64,000 bases of DNA from Linyphia triangularis. Its lineage: Eukaryota > Arthropoda > Arachnida > Araneae > Linyphiidae. Below, piece after piece: positions 53,357 to 62,152 of the stretch. The stretch covers positions 13,089,796-13,153,795 of the forward strand of contig OZ021730.1 of NCBI GenBank assembly GCA_963978545.1, given 5' to 3'. The position numbers were made by a program, and so were the translations under genes. The stretch's first letter is position 1; every line of letters starts with the position of its first letter. The notes below the pieces were generated by a model. It was given only the letters and a program-made list of their open reading frames with translations. It did not search any database and was not told where the DNA came from.

Positions 53357-56300
53357 ATGTTACTTTTTAGTATCACTATAGATGTTAATCTTGCCCAGGG
53401 AGTTTGTTTCCTCCCTTACGTTTTTTGTAGCATCTTTTTTCTTCTTTCTATTCATCTCAGTATGGTGTTCCTTATGTCTTGGAACTGTAGGAGTATTGCT
53501 TCGAATCTCACCTCTTTTCATTTTCTTGTTCAACACCTTGATCCTCATATCATCTGCCTTCAAGAGACCTGGGTGGACGACGCCAGTTCTCTTCTTCACC
53601 TGAAAGACTATATTTTTTTCAGTAAACCTAGAGCTGGCAGGATTAGAGGTGGTGGCCTGGCTATTTTGGTGAAAAATAATCTTCCGGTGTGGCTCTTGCC
53701 ATCCTTTGTGAGCTCGACCACAATGGAAATACTGTGTATTAGAGTGGCCTTTGACAATCATATTTTTCAAATCGTTAATGTTCATAGGACATCGGGCCTC
53801 CTCTCCTCTGGCGATCTCCTACTTCTTTCCAGCGCTGTTTTCAACCCCTGTTTTTTCTGTGGGGATTTTAACGCAAGGAGTCGTTGCTTCGGTGACTCCA
53901 TCTCAACTCCAAGTGGCAATGAATTAGCTAAATGGGTGGATTGTAATCCACTTATTCTCCTCAATCATGGCACCGTCACAAGAGAAAGCTCAGCCTCCTC
54001 TGGTAGTGTTTTAGACCTAATCTTTGTGTCCCCCTCTTTTTTCTTTCGTCTTTCATGGGGAAAAGCCACTGAAAAGGGCACAAGCGACCATTTCCCCATT
54101 TATTGCGACTTTAAGGCTAAAGGCCCTCCCCGTGTCGGGAACCTCAAAGCTTATACAAATTGGACGGCTTTTGCTTCTTCCATTGAAGAAGTCTTTCAAG
54201 TCCTTCCCCCCGTGACACAGTCGTCTGGGGCTGAAGTTAACATTATCGCTTCCCGATTTCAGAAATCCATCTCGCGGGCTGTTAGGTCCAATTCTTCCCT
54301 TGTTCCTTCTGCTAAAGAACACAGTCTTCTCTCTTGGTGGAATCGAGCCTGTTCTAGAGCAAAGAAGATAAAGAATAGAGCTTTTAGGAGAGCACGTAGA
54401 TCACTCTGCAGAGTTGATTGGGATGAGTATAAGAAACAAGCGTCTATCTTCAAAAAAGTTATTCTTGCAGCTAAACGTTCTTTCTGGGGTGCCAAAATCT
54501 GCGCGATCTCCTGCCCTAAAAAGCTCTTTGGCTTAGTGCACAGCATCAACAACTATCTCTTCCCCAACAAACCTGACAGCAACTTCTTTTTCCTAGAAAG
54601 CAACAACCAGGTCACCTGTCCGTATCGGCAAGCTAATATGCTTGGTAAGGGTTTACTTAAAAAATCTCCTCTTATTGCTTTGAGACGGCCCATTCCACCT
54701 GGCGGAGGGATTTCTCCCTCTTTTCCGAAGTTCTCACTGTCTGAGCTTAAAAGAGCTATCGCTCTCCAAAGGTCCTCAACACCGGGCTGCGATGGTATCT
54801 CGACTAAGGCATTTAAAACCCTCCCCCTTTCCGCTCTTCTAAAGCTGCTGGAGATTTATAACTCTTGTCTCTCCTCGCTCTGTTATCCTGCTCCTTGGAA
54901 AAGAACCATCATTGTCCCTATCCAAAAACCCAAAAAACCGTCTCACTCAGTGGCAAGTTACCGTCCCATCGCTCTTATTCCTGTTATAAGCAAAATTTTA
55001 GAACGCATGATTCTTTTTCGTCTCTCTTGGTTTGCTCAGAAAAGAAAGTTATTCCATCCCAATATGTTTGGATTCCTCCCAGGGCGTTCGGCCACAGATT
55101 GTCTTCAGAAAATGGTATTCATTATTGACTCCCTAAGAACAGAGAAGAAATGGGTTACAATCTTGTCATTGGATATAAAGGGTGCTTATGACGGAGTTTG
55201 GGTGCAGGGTCTCGTGGAGAAACTGCACTTGGCTGGGCTGGAAGATTGCCTTCTTTTCCTACTGCAGGATTTTGTTTTCGAACGACCTTTTCAAGTTAGA
55301 TGGAGAGGAATCCTTTCGGACCCTTTTGTCATATCTTGTTTGCCGCAGGGCTCAATCCTTTCCCCGTTTCTCTTTAATGTTTACATGATGGATCTTTTTG
55401 AATCCATCCCGACTCACTCTCATCCTTTTATTTACGCTGACGATATCTCCATCATTATTCCTGGTTCCTCTGCTGAAGAATGCATTGGTAACATCCAACA
55501 GACCATACTTGAGATACAGTCGTGGGCCTTGAAATGGAAAATCTCTTTTGCGGTTGAAAAATCGTCGCTTTTGGATCTGTCTCCCAAACGTGTGAAACTT
55601 TCATCGCCGTGTAATATCGGAGGGGCCCCCATCCCGTGGGTCACTCAAACAAAGATCCTGGGCTTGATCTTTCAAGACAATTTCAAATGGAAGGCACACG
55701 CGATCTCAAGCTGTGCAAAGGCAAAAAAATTTCTTAACATAATTAAATTCATTAGTAATAGAAGAACTGGATTAAAATCCAAACAGATCACCCACGTCAT
55801 TTCCCAGGTCCTCCTTCCCCGCTTGGATTACGCAAACTCACTTCGATTCAAAGAGAGCAACTCTATCCTACGGATGTATGAAGTAGTTGAGAATTCAGCT
55901 ATTCGATTCGCCCTGGGTGTGTTCATTTGTGCCCCAAATGAAGTTATACGGAAATTAGTGGAGATTCCTCCTTATCGTATGCGGGCCAAATGGGCTCAGA
56001 TCTCCCACTTCCTTAAAGTCATCTCTCAACAACAAAAGTCGAACTTTCTCGAAACTTGTCTGAACAAACTCCATATTTCGTCTGTGGTTATGGACACGGC
56101 TAAGGCTTTTTCCCTGGAACACAACGTGGTTCGCCTGAGCCTACCCCCTCATCCTTCCACCTCTCATAAACTTCTGTGCCTCACAGACTTTTTTCCAAGC
56201 AGCAAGTCTAAATTTCCCCAGCTTATCTCGGCTTCTTATCTTTCTCTTCGGGAACGCTTCACAGATTATGAATTTTGGGCTACAGACGGATCCAAGAATA

Positions 56301-57094
56301 ACGGTGGGGTGGGTTTTGGAATTTCCAATTCGGATTCGTCTACCACCCGCTCTATTCGGCTCCCATCTCTTTCCTCAATCTTCACGGCAGAGACTGCGGC
56401 TCTGTTTTACCTTTTTAAATTTCTTTTGAAAGAGGGTCCAGTTGTAATCCTCATCGACAACAAGGGGGTAGTGGAAGCGATTAAAACTGGTCGTGCAAAA
56501 AGAGGTTCCCTAATTGATGAAACTATCCATCTCTTACATCGTTTCTCTGTGACATCGCCCACCATTCTCGTATGGTGCAATGCCCATTCTGGTATCCCCC
56601 TTAACGAGGTGGCAGACAAGTTAGCAGTTCAGGCTACGTCTAATCCCTCTCTGCCAGTTATCCCTATTGTAGACTTCCAAGACGTTAAACGCTACATTAA
56701 ATCACGACTTTCAACAGAATTTAACGAGTCGTGGGCTTCTTCGACTTACTTTCATCGCTTCTCAAAACAAACTCTCGAGCGGCCATTCTTTGATTGGGTC
56801 CCTTCTAGACATTTAGAGACTAAGATCTTGCGCATTCTTGCCAATTCATTTCCGTTAAACAGCATCTTACACAAAATCGGTTTGGCTCCTTCGCCTCTTT
56901 GTATTTCTTGTAAGTCAATCGAAAACCTCTCACACAGATTACTGCAATGTAACCGTTTCAGTGTTCAACGCTCTCTACTCTTTCCTCTCCTCGGCCTTTC
57001 TCCCTCTTCCGTCTCTTCGATAAACGACGTCATCTCAACTACGAATTTCCAATCTCCAAGAGTGGGTCGTGCCATTCTCTCTATGTTCCCCTAG
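53357..57094 (+). CDS. LINE ORF2 polyprotein: endonuclease, reverse transcriptase, RNase H
   Basis: 1,245 residues. AP-like endonuclease from about residue 38 (MSWNCRSI, LQETW, CGDFNARS, SDHFPIY). Reverse transcriptase at about 515-735, with SYRPIALIPVISKILE, SLDIKGAYDGVW, QGSILSPFLFNVYMMD and the catalytic YADD. RNase H at about 970-1095, with the acidic residues in TDGS, AETAA, IDNKG and EVADKLA. C-terminal C-x2-C-x8-H-x4-C knuckle near 1182. All catalytic signatures are present, so this copy could be active. The start ATG is separated from the ORF1 stop by a single CCA codon in the same frame. The 35 residues before the endonuclease are hydrophobic and may be linker. Confidence 0.95.
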   Translation: MLLFSITIDVNLAQGVCFLPYVFCSIFFLLSIHLSMVFLMSWNCRSIASNLTSFHFLVQHLDPHIICLQETWVDDASSLLHLKDYIFFSKPRAGRIRGGGLAILVKNNLPVWLLPSFVSSTTMEILCIRVAFDNHIFQIVNVHRTSGLLSSGDLLLLSSAVFNPCFFCGDFNARSRCFGDSISTPSGNELAKWVDCNPLILLNHGTVTRESSASSGSVLDLIFVSPSFFFRLSWGKATEKGTSDHFPIYCDFKAKGPPRVGNLKAYTNWTAFASSIEEVFQVLPPVTQSSGAEVNIIASRFQKSISRAVRSNSSLVPSAKEHSLLSWWNRACSRAKKIKNRAFRRARRSLCRVDWDEYKKQASIFKKVILAAKRSFWGAKICAISCPKKLFGLVHSINNYLFPNKPDSNFFFLESNNQVTCPYRQANMLGKGLLKKSPLIALRRPIPPGGGISPSFPKFSLSELKRAIALQRSSTPGCDGISTKAFKTLPLSALLKLLEIYNSCLSSLCYPAPWKRTIIVPIQKPKKPSHSVASYRPIALIPVISKILERMILFRLSWFAQKRKLFHPNMFGFLPGRSATDCLQKMVFIIDSLRTEKKWVTILSLDIKGAYDGVWVQGLVEKLHLAGLEDCLLFLLQDFVFERPFQVRWRGILSDPFVISCLPQGSILSPFLFNVYMMDLFESIPTHSHPFIYADDISIIIPGSSAEECIGNIQQTILEIQSWALKWKISFAVEKSSLLDLSPKRVKLSSPCNIGGAPIPWVTQTKILGLIFQDNFKWKAHAISSCAKAKKFLNIIKFISNRRTGLKSKQITHVISQVLLPRLDYANSLRFKESNSILRMYEVVENSAIRFALGVFICAPNEVIRKLVEIPPYRMRAKWAQISHFLKVISQQQKSNFLETCLNKLHISSVVMDTAKAFSLEHNVVRLSLPPHPSTSHKLLCLTDFFPSSKSKFPQLISASYLSLRERFTDYEFWATDGSKNNGGVGFGISNSDSSTTRSIRLPSLSSIFTAETAALFYLFKFLLKEGPVVILIDNKGVVEAIKTGRAKRGSLIDETIHLLHRFSVTSPTILVWCNAHSGIPLNEVADKLAVQATSNPSLPVIPIVDFQDVKRYIKSRLSTEFNESWASSTYFHRFSKQTLERPFFDWVPSRHLETKILRILANSFPLNSILHKIGLAPSPLCISCKSIENLSHRLLQCNRFSVQRSLLFPLLGLSPSSVSSINDVISTTNFQSPRVGRAILSMFP

Positions 57095-57221
57095 TTTTTT
57101 TTTTGTTCTACTTCAGTTTTTCTAGAAGTCTTTTGTAGTTGGTACTCTTACATATGTACGCGGAGGCAGGTGCTTAGTCACAAGTCCTTCCTTTTTTCAC
57201 CCTCTCCTCGGGGGTTCAACC

Positions 57222-57269
57222 AACCAACCAACCAACCAACCAACCAACCAACCAACCAACCAACCAACC
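57222..57269 (+). repeat. (AACC)n tail of the LINE
   Basis: About twelve AACC units follow 'cgggggttc' and merge into the target-site duplication. SINEs at 13.8, 26.95, 44.3 and 49.5 kb end in the same motif. Confidence 0.95.
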
Positions 57270-57359
57270 GTTTATAAGTACCGAAAATGCATAAAATGGG
57301 GACCTAACCATTAAATTGTGAACTATTGCGGACTCGTTATAAAATTGTGGCCTTTAGGG

Positions 57360-57990
57360 GGACTGGGGAACTGCTGCTCTCCAAAGGATTTTCTCAAGTG
57401 GATTGTACAAAACGATTGATGTCAGATAGATTACTTGTTTTATAATCATTTCTAATCATCATAGATTTATCCACAGTTGAAAGGAAGGCTACATTTGAAA
57501 ATTCATAAACTCTTTAGCGTCTTCTTTCAGTTCTAAATCCTGGAAATTTTTGTGTGCAATTGTGCGTGCTTTTTAAAACGGTTTCAAGTTGTTTAAAGAG
57601 GGAAACTTCTGGGGAACATGATAGTCTATAGCACAACTTAAATAACTTTGCCAATGGTAGTTCTGTGACATGGTGCCGGCAGGATAGCCACAATAGTTCA
57701 CGTCAGATTTTTTCTCCAAATTAATTCATGCCTCTTATACACAACCACTAGTTATACTCGTAGTATTAAAACTTTGTCCAAATTTAATTCTCAACTTGCC
57801 ATCGTCTAGCATAAAAACAGTTTTTTGAAATATATTTCGCTGTTCTTCCATCATTCAACTTTGAGACACAAAGAAGTTTTTCGACACCATCTCCCGAAAC
57901 ATATAAAGACAAACAATCAATCTTTCTTAATCCATAAGATTTTGGTAGACGTTTGCCGTTTCAAAGAAACAGAAGTCAGATTGAATTTAC
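57360..57990 (-). pseudogene. Decayed transposase-like coding remnant
   Basis: Shifting minus-strand frames read LRKIDCLSLYVSGDGVEKLL then CVSKL, later FNTTSITSGC, LEKKSDVNYC and FPSLNNLKPF. The order (GVEKLL...KL, then TTS.TG, then LE.K) is that of a transposase-like family common in arthropod genomes. Multiple stops and frameshifts; no termini defined. The exact superfamily is uncertain. Confidence 0.45.
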
Positions 57991-58020
57991 CCTTTGCTTG
58001 AGTCAGCGTATTCTTACCTA

Positions 58021-58717
58021 GGGCAATCAGGGTTAGAGGTGGTGGCCTTGCTATTTTGGTGAAAATAATCTTCCGGTGTGGCTCTTACCATCTTTTGTGA
58101 GCTCGGCCACAATGGAAATCCTGTATGTAAGGGTGGCCTTTGACAATCATATCTTTCAAATCGTTAATGTTCATAGGACATCGGGCCTCCTCTCCTCCGG
58201 TGATCTCCTACTTCTTTCCAGTGCTGTTTTCAACCCCTGTTTTTTCTGTGGGGATTTTAATGCAAGGAGTCGTGCTTCGGCGACTCCGTCTCAACTCCAA
58301 GTGACAATGAATTAGCTAAATGGGTGGATTGCAATCCACTTATTCTCCTCAATCATGGCACCGTCACAAGAGAAAGCTCAGCCTCCTCTGGTATTGTTTT
58401 AGACCTAATCTTTGTGTCTCCCTCTTTTTTCTGTCGACTCTCATGGGGAAAAGCCTCTGAAAAGGGCACAAGCGACCATTTTCCTATTTATTGCGATTTT
58501 AAGGCTAAAGGCCCTCCCCGTGTCGGGAACCTCAAAGCTTATACAAATTGAACGGCTTCTGCTTCTTCCATTGAAGATGCCATTCAAGTCCTTCCCCCCG
58601 TGACGCAGTCGTCTAGGGCTGAAGTTAACATTATCACTTCTGGAGTTCAGAAATCCATCTCGCGGGCCGTTAGGCCCAATTCTTCCCTTGTTCCTTCTGC
58701 TAAAGAACACAGTCTTC
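58021..58717 (+). pseudogene. Truncated second copy of the LINE (endonuclease region)
   Basis: Over about 700 bp it is nearly identical to 53,635-54,327 of the intact LINE (GDFNARS, SDHFPIYCDF and flanks). Single-base deletions break the frame (near 58,065 and 58,275) and a stop replaces Trp (58,550). It begins abruptly on the left. On the right it stops in the middle of 'cacagtcttc', exactly where the virus-like terminal repeat begins. Confidence 0.92.
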
Positions 58718-59421
58718 AGTAGTTAGAAAATGGGCATCCGGGCCATGACGCAGCGCGCAGAAGGATGAGGGATGATGACATGACCGGAAGTTGAGTTATT
58801 CTAGGGCTGCTTGTAAGTGAATAAGTTAGAGTGATAGGTATTTTTGACTAGTGACGTCACAGTGAGTATGACGTCATTCATGATTTTACAAAACTTACCT
58901 TTAAGGCGATGGCAACACTTTTTAGTTTCGGTTTATCTTTAAGATGGAGTTGAGTTGTTCTAGGACTGCTTCTTAGCGAGTAAGTTAGAGTTATAGGCTT
59001 TTATTGCGTGACGTCACAGTGAGTATGACGTCATAACTTGTTTAATATCAAAGTTTTGAGCGGTGGCAACACTTTTTAGTTTATCTTTCAGATGGAGCTG
59101 AGTGGTTCTAGGGCTGCTTCTAAACGAATAACTTAGAGTGATAGGCTTTTATTACATGACGTCACAGTGGGTATGACGTCATGACTTGCTTTATGTTAGA
59201 GATCAATAAAATGCTTGCTTGCGATTGGTCGAATTTAAACATATGACTAAATGGACGCTTGTGATTGGTAAGTTTTAAACATGTGACCAAAAGCTAACTC
59301 ATGATTAACTGTTTGGTTTTCTAGCGAGTTACTTACATATCCTTTAGCCAAGTTAAAATACCTGCAACAAAGTTACAAAAAAAAAAAAAAAAATTTGAAA
59401 AGTTAATAAAAGGAAGGTCAT
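58718..59421. repeat. Terminal-type repeat, copy 1, with three CRE-like site pairs
   Basis: Begins 'agtagttagaaaatg' and ends near 'aagttaataaaaggaaggtc'. Contains three units of about 150-157 bp. Each unit has two TGACGTCA palindromes whose starts are exactly 17 bp apart (58,852/58,869; 59,009/59,026; 59,157/59,174), and most carry a 'tggcaacactttttagt' block and a 'ctagggctgctt'-type block. Directly repeated at 60,766-61,571. Confidence 0.9.
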
Positions 59422-59469
59422 GCTTTTCGATGTGAATTAGAAAGTAATGTTTTAAAATTGTTTCGCTGA

Positions 59470-59688
59470 GATGCTTGTGCTATTGGTGACCCCTCGCAAG
59501 GAAATCATGTCTGCATAACTACTTCATTACAAGATCAGTCTTGGTATGTTGGAGACGATGCTATACTTGTACTTAATGTTAAAAATGTGATTGAAACCTT
59601 ACAATGTAAAAATGTTATACAATTCTTTAATGAAGATTTCTTTAAATGTATATCATATGGTGCTTTGAAAGATTATTTGAAATTGTAA
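59470..59688 (+). CDS. 3' end of an unknown gene in the virus-like relic
   Basis: An open stretch of 72 codons without a start ATG at its head, ending in TAA overlapped by an AATAAA (59,688-59,693). The protein includes GDPSQGNHVCITTS and SWYVGDDAILVLNV and ends DYLKL. Composition and codon flow look like real coding sequence. Function not recognised. It converges on the minus-strand pair to the right, whose own AATAAA is at 59,768-59,773. Probably the truncated C-terminus of an element gene. Confidence 0.5.
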   Translation, partial: DACAIGDPSQGNHVCITTSLQDQSWYVGDDAILVLNVKNVIETLQCKNVIQFFNEDFFKCISYGALKDYLKL

Positions 59689-59845
59689 ATAAAAATTATT
59701 CAATGGAAATATGTGTGTGTTATTTTCTTATGTGAAATAAAAGAAAAAAATGTTAAAGCAATATCACTTTATTGAATCATAAATTTTCCCACTTTTTAGG
59801 TGGTTTTACATTTCATCTCAACTTTGTTTGAACAATTTTTACAGG

Positions 59846-60451
59846 TTACTTTAGCAACTTCTTATTTCCGATAAACTGCTTCGGAACATTTAAATCTTTC
59901 AAAACAGTATTAAATAAACTTTTCCGTGATACATTACTTTTGGTATTGTACATATAATTGAAAAAGTCGATAATGTTAGAGTTTGGTATTTTTTCTCCGT
60001 GAATGGAGATTTGACCCTTGGAATTCCATGATAAGATATCAGGTTGATTCTTGATGAGAGCAAGTGTATTTTCAGCTTTTCTTCGCATGGGTTTAGAAAG
60101 TGATGCTAATATAAGTTCTTGATAATTATCATCTTTTTGAAGTTTCTTTATTTCTTCTACTTTCACAGATTCTTCAACTTTCCTATTATCTTCTATTTTC
60201 TCCTCTTCTTCTTTCTTCTTCTCTTCAGCTGTCTTACTACTTTGTTCATTCGGACGTGAATTATTAAATTCTTGCAGATTTAAACTTTTCTTCAACAGTT
60301 CATGATAGAGGACCAATTTTTCATGATCAGGTAAGTCACTATGTAAAATTTGTATCATTGCCTTATCAAGCTTACTAAGCCTTTTATTGGAAACAGTATG
60401 TTTTATCACCAATTCTTCGGGTATAAGAGCAAACTTCTTAATTTGAGCCAT
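59846..60451 (-). CDS. Virus-like element protein, 201 aa, unknown function
   Basis: Intact frame from the ATG at 60,451. The N-terminal third is helical (KFALIPEELVIKH ... LPDHEKLVLYHELLKKSLN). The middle is a Lys/Glu-rich coiled coil (EEKKKEEEEKIEDNRKVEES). The C-terminal half is a compact domain (RRKAENTLALIKNQPDILSW, GEKIPNSNIIDFFNYMY). The pattern ILSWN..G...GE.I..SNIID recurs, to my memory, in proteins of metazoan virus-like elements; this is unverified. Its start overlaps the end of the upstream gene by 14 bp, a viral style of packing. An AATAAA lies 73 bp past the stop. Confidence 0.7.
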   Translation of the reverse strand: MAQIKKFALIPEELVIKHTVSNKRLSKLDKAMIQILHSDLPDHEKLVLYHELLKKSLNLQEFNNSRPNEQSSKTAEEKKKEEEEKIEDNRKVEESVKVEEIKKLQKDDNYQELILASLSKPMRRKAENTLALIKNQPDILSWNSKGQISIHGEKIPNSNIIDFFNYMYNTKSNVSRKSLFNTVLKDLNVPKQFIGNKKLLK

Positions 60452-60728
60452 GAAATAATGTAGTTAAAATACTCAAGGCTGCAGGAATAAGTATGTTGAG
60501 GAAACCTCCTTTCTGTAAAATGACTTGACGTTTTTTCGGTAAAGACACTTTACGATTACTTAAATGACGCAATATCTTCTTATGTTTAGAGAGCGTTTTC
60601 TTCTGTCGTGCAGTCAATGGGATATTTCCATTCAATGTGTTAATGCAACATTCGCATATGGCTTTTATACAGTTCTTATTGAGTTTACTTAATAAAGTTT
60701 TTCGTAACCTTAAAGGATAAATTTGCAA
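60438..60728 (-). CDS. Small basic protein with hydrophobic C-terminus (adintovirus X-like)
   Basis: 96 codons. Strongly basic for most of its length (repeated Lys/Arg, for example KKTLSKHKKILRHLSNRK and LPKKRQ). Then a QKGGF turn and a hydrophobic tail (FLNILIPAALSILTTLF). A basic region plus Gly-Gly plus hydrophobic end is the character of adenovirus pX/VI-like core or membrane-active proteins found in Polinton and adintovirus genomes. The assignment is by character only. The 3' end overlaps the next gene by 14 bp. The second terminal-type repeat starts only 37 bp upstream of its ATG. Confidence 0.6.
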   Translation of the reverse strand: MQIYPLRLRKTLLSKLNKNCIKAICECCINTLNGNIPLTARQKKTLSKHKKILRHLSNRKVSLPKKRQVILQKGGFLNILIPAALSILTTLFHGSN

Positions 60729-60765
60729 CAGTCGTAATTGATTGAGTTGCTCCTTCTTAAGCGTC

Positions 60766-61571
60766 AGTAGTTAGAAAATGCCGATCCGGGGCCATGGCGG
60801 GATGCGGGATGGTATGGTATGGTATGGGGGCGTGACCGGATATGACGTCACAGGAAGTGACATCACAGGATATGCCGTCACCGGAAGTCACGTGACCGGA
60901 AGTGGAGTTGAGTTGTTCCCCTCCTGCTGTTGTTTTAGTTTCATTATAAGCTGTTTGTGTATGACGTCACAGTAGGTATGACGTCATAATGTGTTTTATA
61001 TTAAAGTTTTGAGTGGTGGCAACACTTTTTTTTTTAGTTTCGGTTTATCTAGCAGACGGAGTTGAGTTGTTCTAGGACTGCTTCTTAGCGAATAAGTTAG
61101 AATGATAGGTTTTTATTGCGTGACGTCACAGTAAGTATGACGTCATAATGTGTTGTATATCAAAGTTTTGAGCGTTGGCAACACTTTTTAGTGACGATTT
61201 ACCTTTCAGACGGAGTTGAGTTGTTCTAGGGCTGCTTCTAAACGAATACGGTAGAGTGATATGTATTTTTACTAATGACGTCACAGTGGGTATAACGTCA
61301 TTCTATGTTAAGATTTACGTTTTAAGTGGTGATAACATTGGATATATACCAAATTTAGTTTTCAGGTGTTGGCAACGAGTTCTGATCGGTCAGCTAAATG
61401 CTCGCTTGTGACTGATAAGTTTTAAACATGTGAGCAAAAGTTAACTCCTGATTGACTGTTTGGTTTTCTAGCGAGTTACTTACATATCCTTTAGCCAAGT
61501 TAAAATAATTGCAACAAAGTTACACAAAAAAAAAATGTTAAATTTGAAAAGTTAATAAAAGGAAGGCCATT
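60766..61571. repeat. Terminal-type repeat, copy 2, with three CRE-like site pairs
   Basis: Direct, diverged copy of 58,718-59,421, with the same first bases and the same last block. TGACGTCA pairs lie at 60,962/60,979, 61,121/61,138 and 61,276/61,293 (the last site has one mismatch), all with 17-bp spacing and about 155-159 bp between units. Confidence 0.9.
60840..60911. promoter_or_regulatory. Dense cluster of CRE-, ETS- and E-box-like motifs
   Basis: Within 72 bp there is one perfect TGACGTCA, relaxed versions (TGACATCA, TGCCGTCA), two CCGGAAGT and related GGAAGT motifs (ETS-type core), and CACGTG (E-box) in 'gtcacgtgacc'. It is close to the start of copy 2 and about 110 bp upstream of the minus-strand X-like gene. 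It could serve as a promoter or enhancer of that gene pair; this is an inference from motifs only. Confidence 0.55.
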
Positions 61572-62152
61572 TGCTAAGGGTCTAAAGAACCCTAACCCCG
61601 AGCTACACGTGACATTTCAATATTTTACCAAACAATTGTTAAAATATCGACTATCGGACGTTGCCTTCATGGTAACTCATCTACCCACCCCCCTTCCCTA
61701 ACTAATTTTGAATAAGTTAAGACTTTAGAATTACAATTAATAAATTTTGAAAAATTATTTATTAAAGGTGAGGACCCACCTCCAGCCCGATACCTCTTTT
61801 AGGAAGAATTGGTACCGCCTCACTCCACCCTAACACAAAAAAAAAAAACTTATTTCAACGAACGTATATTTCCTTGAAATATGAGGTCACTAACCAACCA
61901 TCCAATAATATCTTTTAAGAAGACATCATTACCTTAAATCCTAAACAATTTAAAATTTAAAAAAATCTGAAAAGAAGACTTGTGAGAACGTATATTTCTC
62001 TCATGAATTAAATTTAATGATCACATACAAAATCCTGAAAAAAAAATTAACGTTAAATAAGTTTTTAAAAATTTAGTTAAAGTAATATTTTAGTTAAATT
62101 AAGGCTTAAAGAGATAAAAAAATAAAAAAAATTTAAGGATTAAATGAATGAT
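61572..62152. other. AT-rich interval inside the relic, nothing recognised
   Basis: No open frame with recognisable similarity between the second terminal-type repeat and the polymerase-like stub. Confidence 0.5.

Larger units (their letters stand above)
51894..57265 (+). mobile_element. Full-length, apparently intact LINE (APE-RT-RNase H) with target-site duplication
   Basis: Flanked by the identical 13-bp repeat 'aaccgtttataag' (51,881-51,893 and 57,266-57,278). Contains a 5' UTR of about 215 bp, ORF1 with zinc knuckles, ORF2 with endonuclease, RT, RNase H and C-terminal knuckle, a short 3' UTR, and an (AACC)n tail of about 48 bp. Both frames are open end to end. The element is visibly richer in G+C than the surrounding AT-rich DNA. 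Architecture fits the RNase H-bearing I-like LINEs. The perfect duplication and intact frames indicate a recent insertion, antisense to NCBP1. Confidence 0.93.

Noticed and set aside
53360..56619. Several minus-strand open frames of 60-140 codons opposite LINE ORF2
   Set aside because: They are shadows of the strongly biased coding strand of ORF2.
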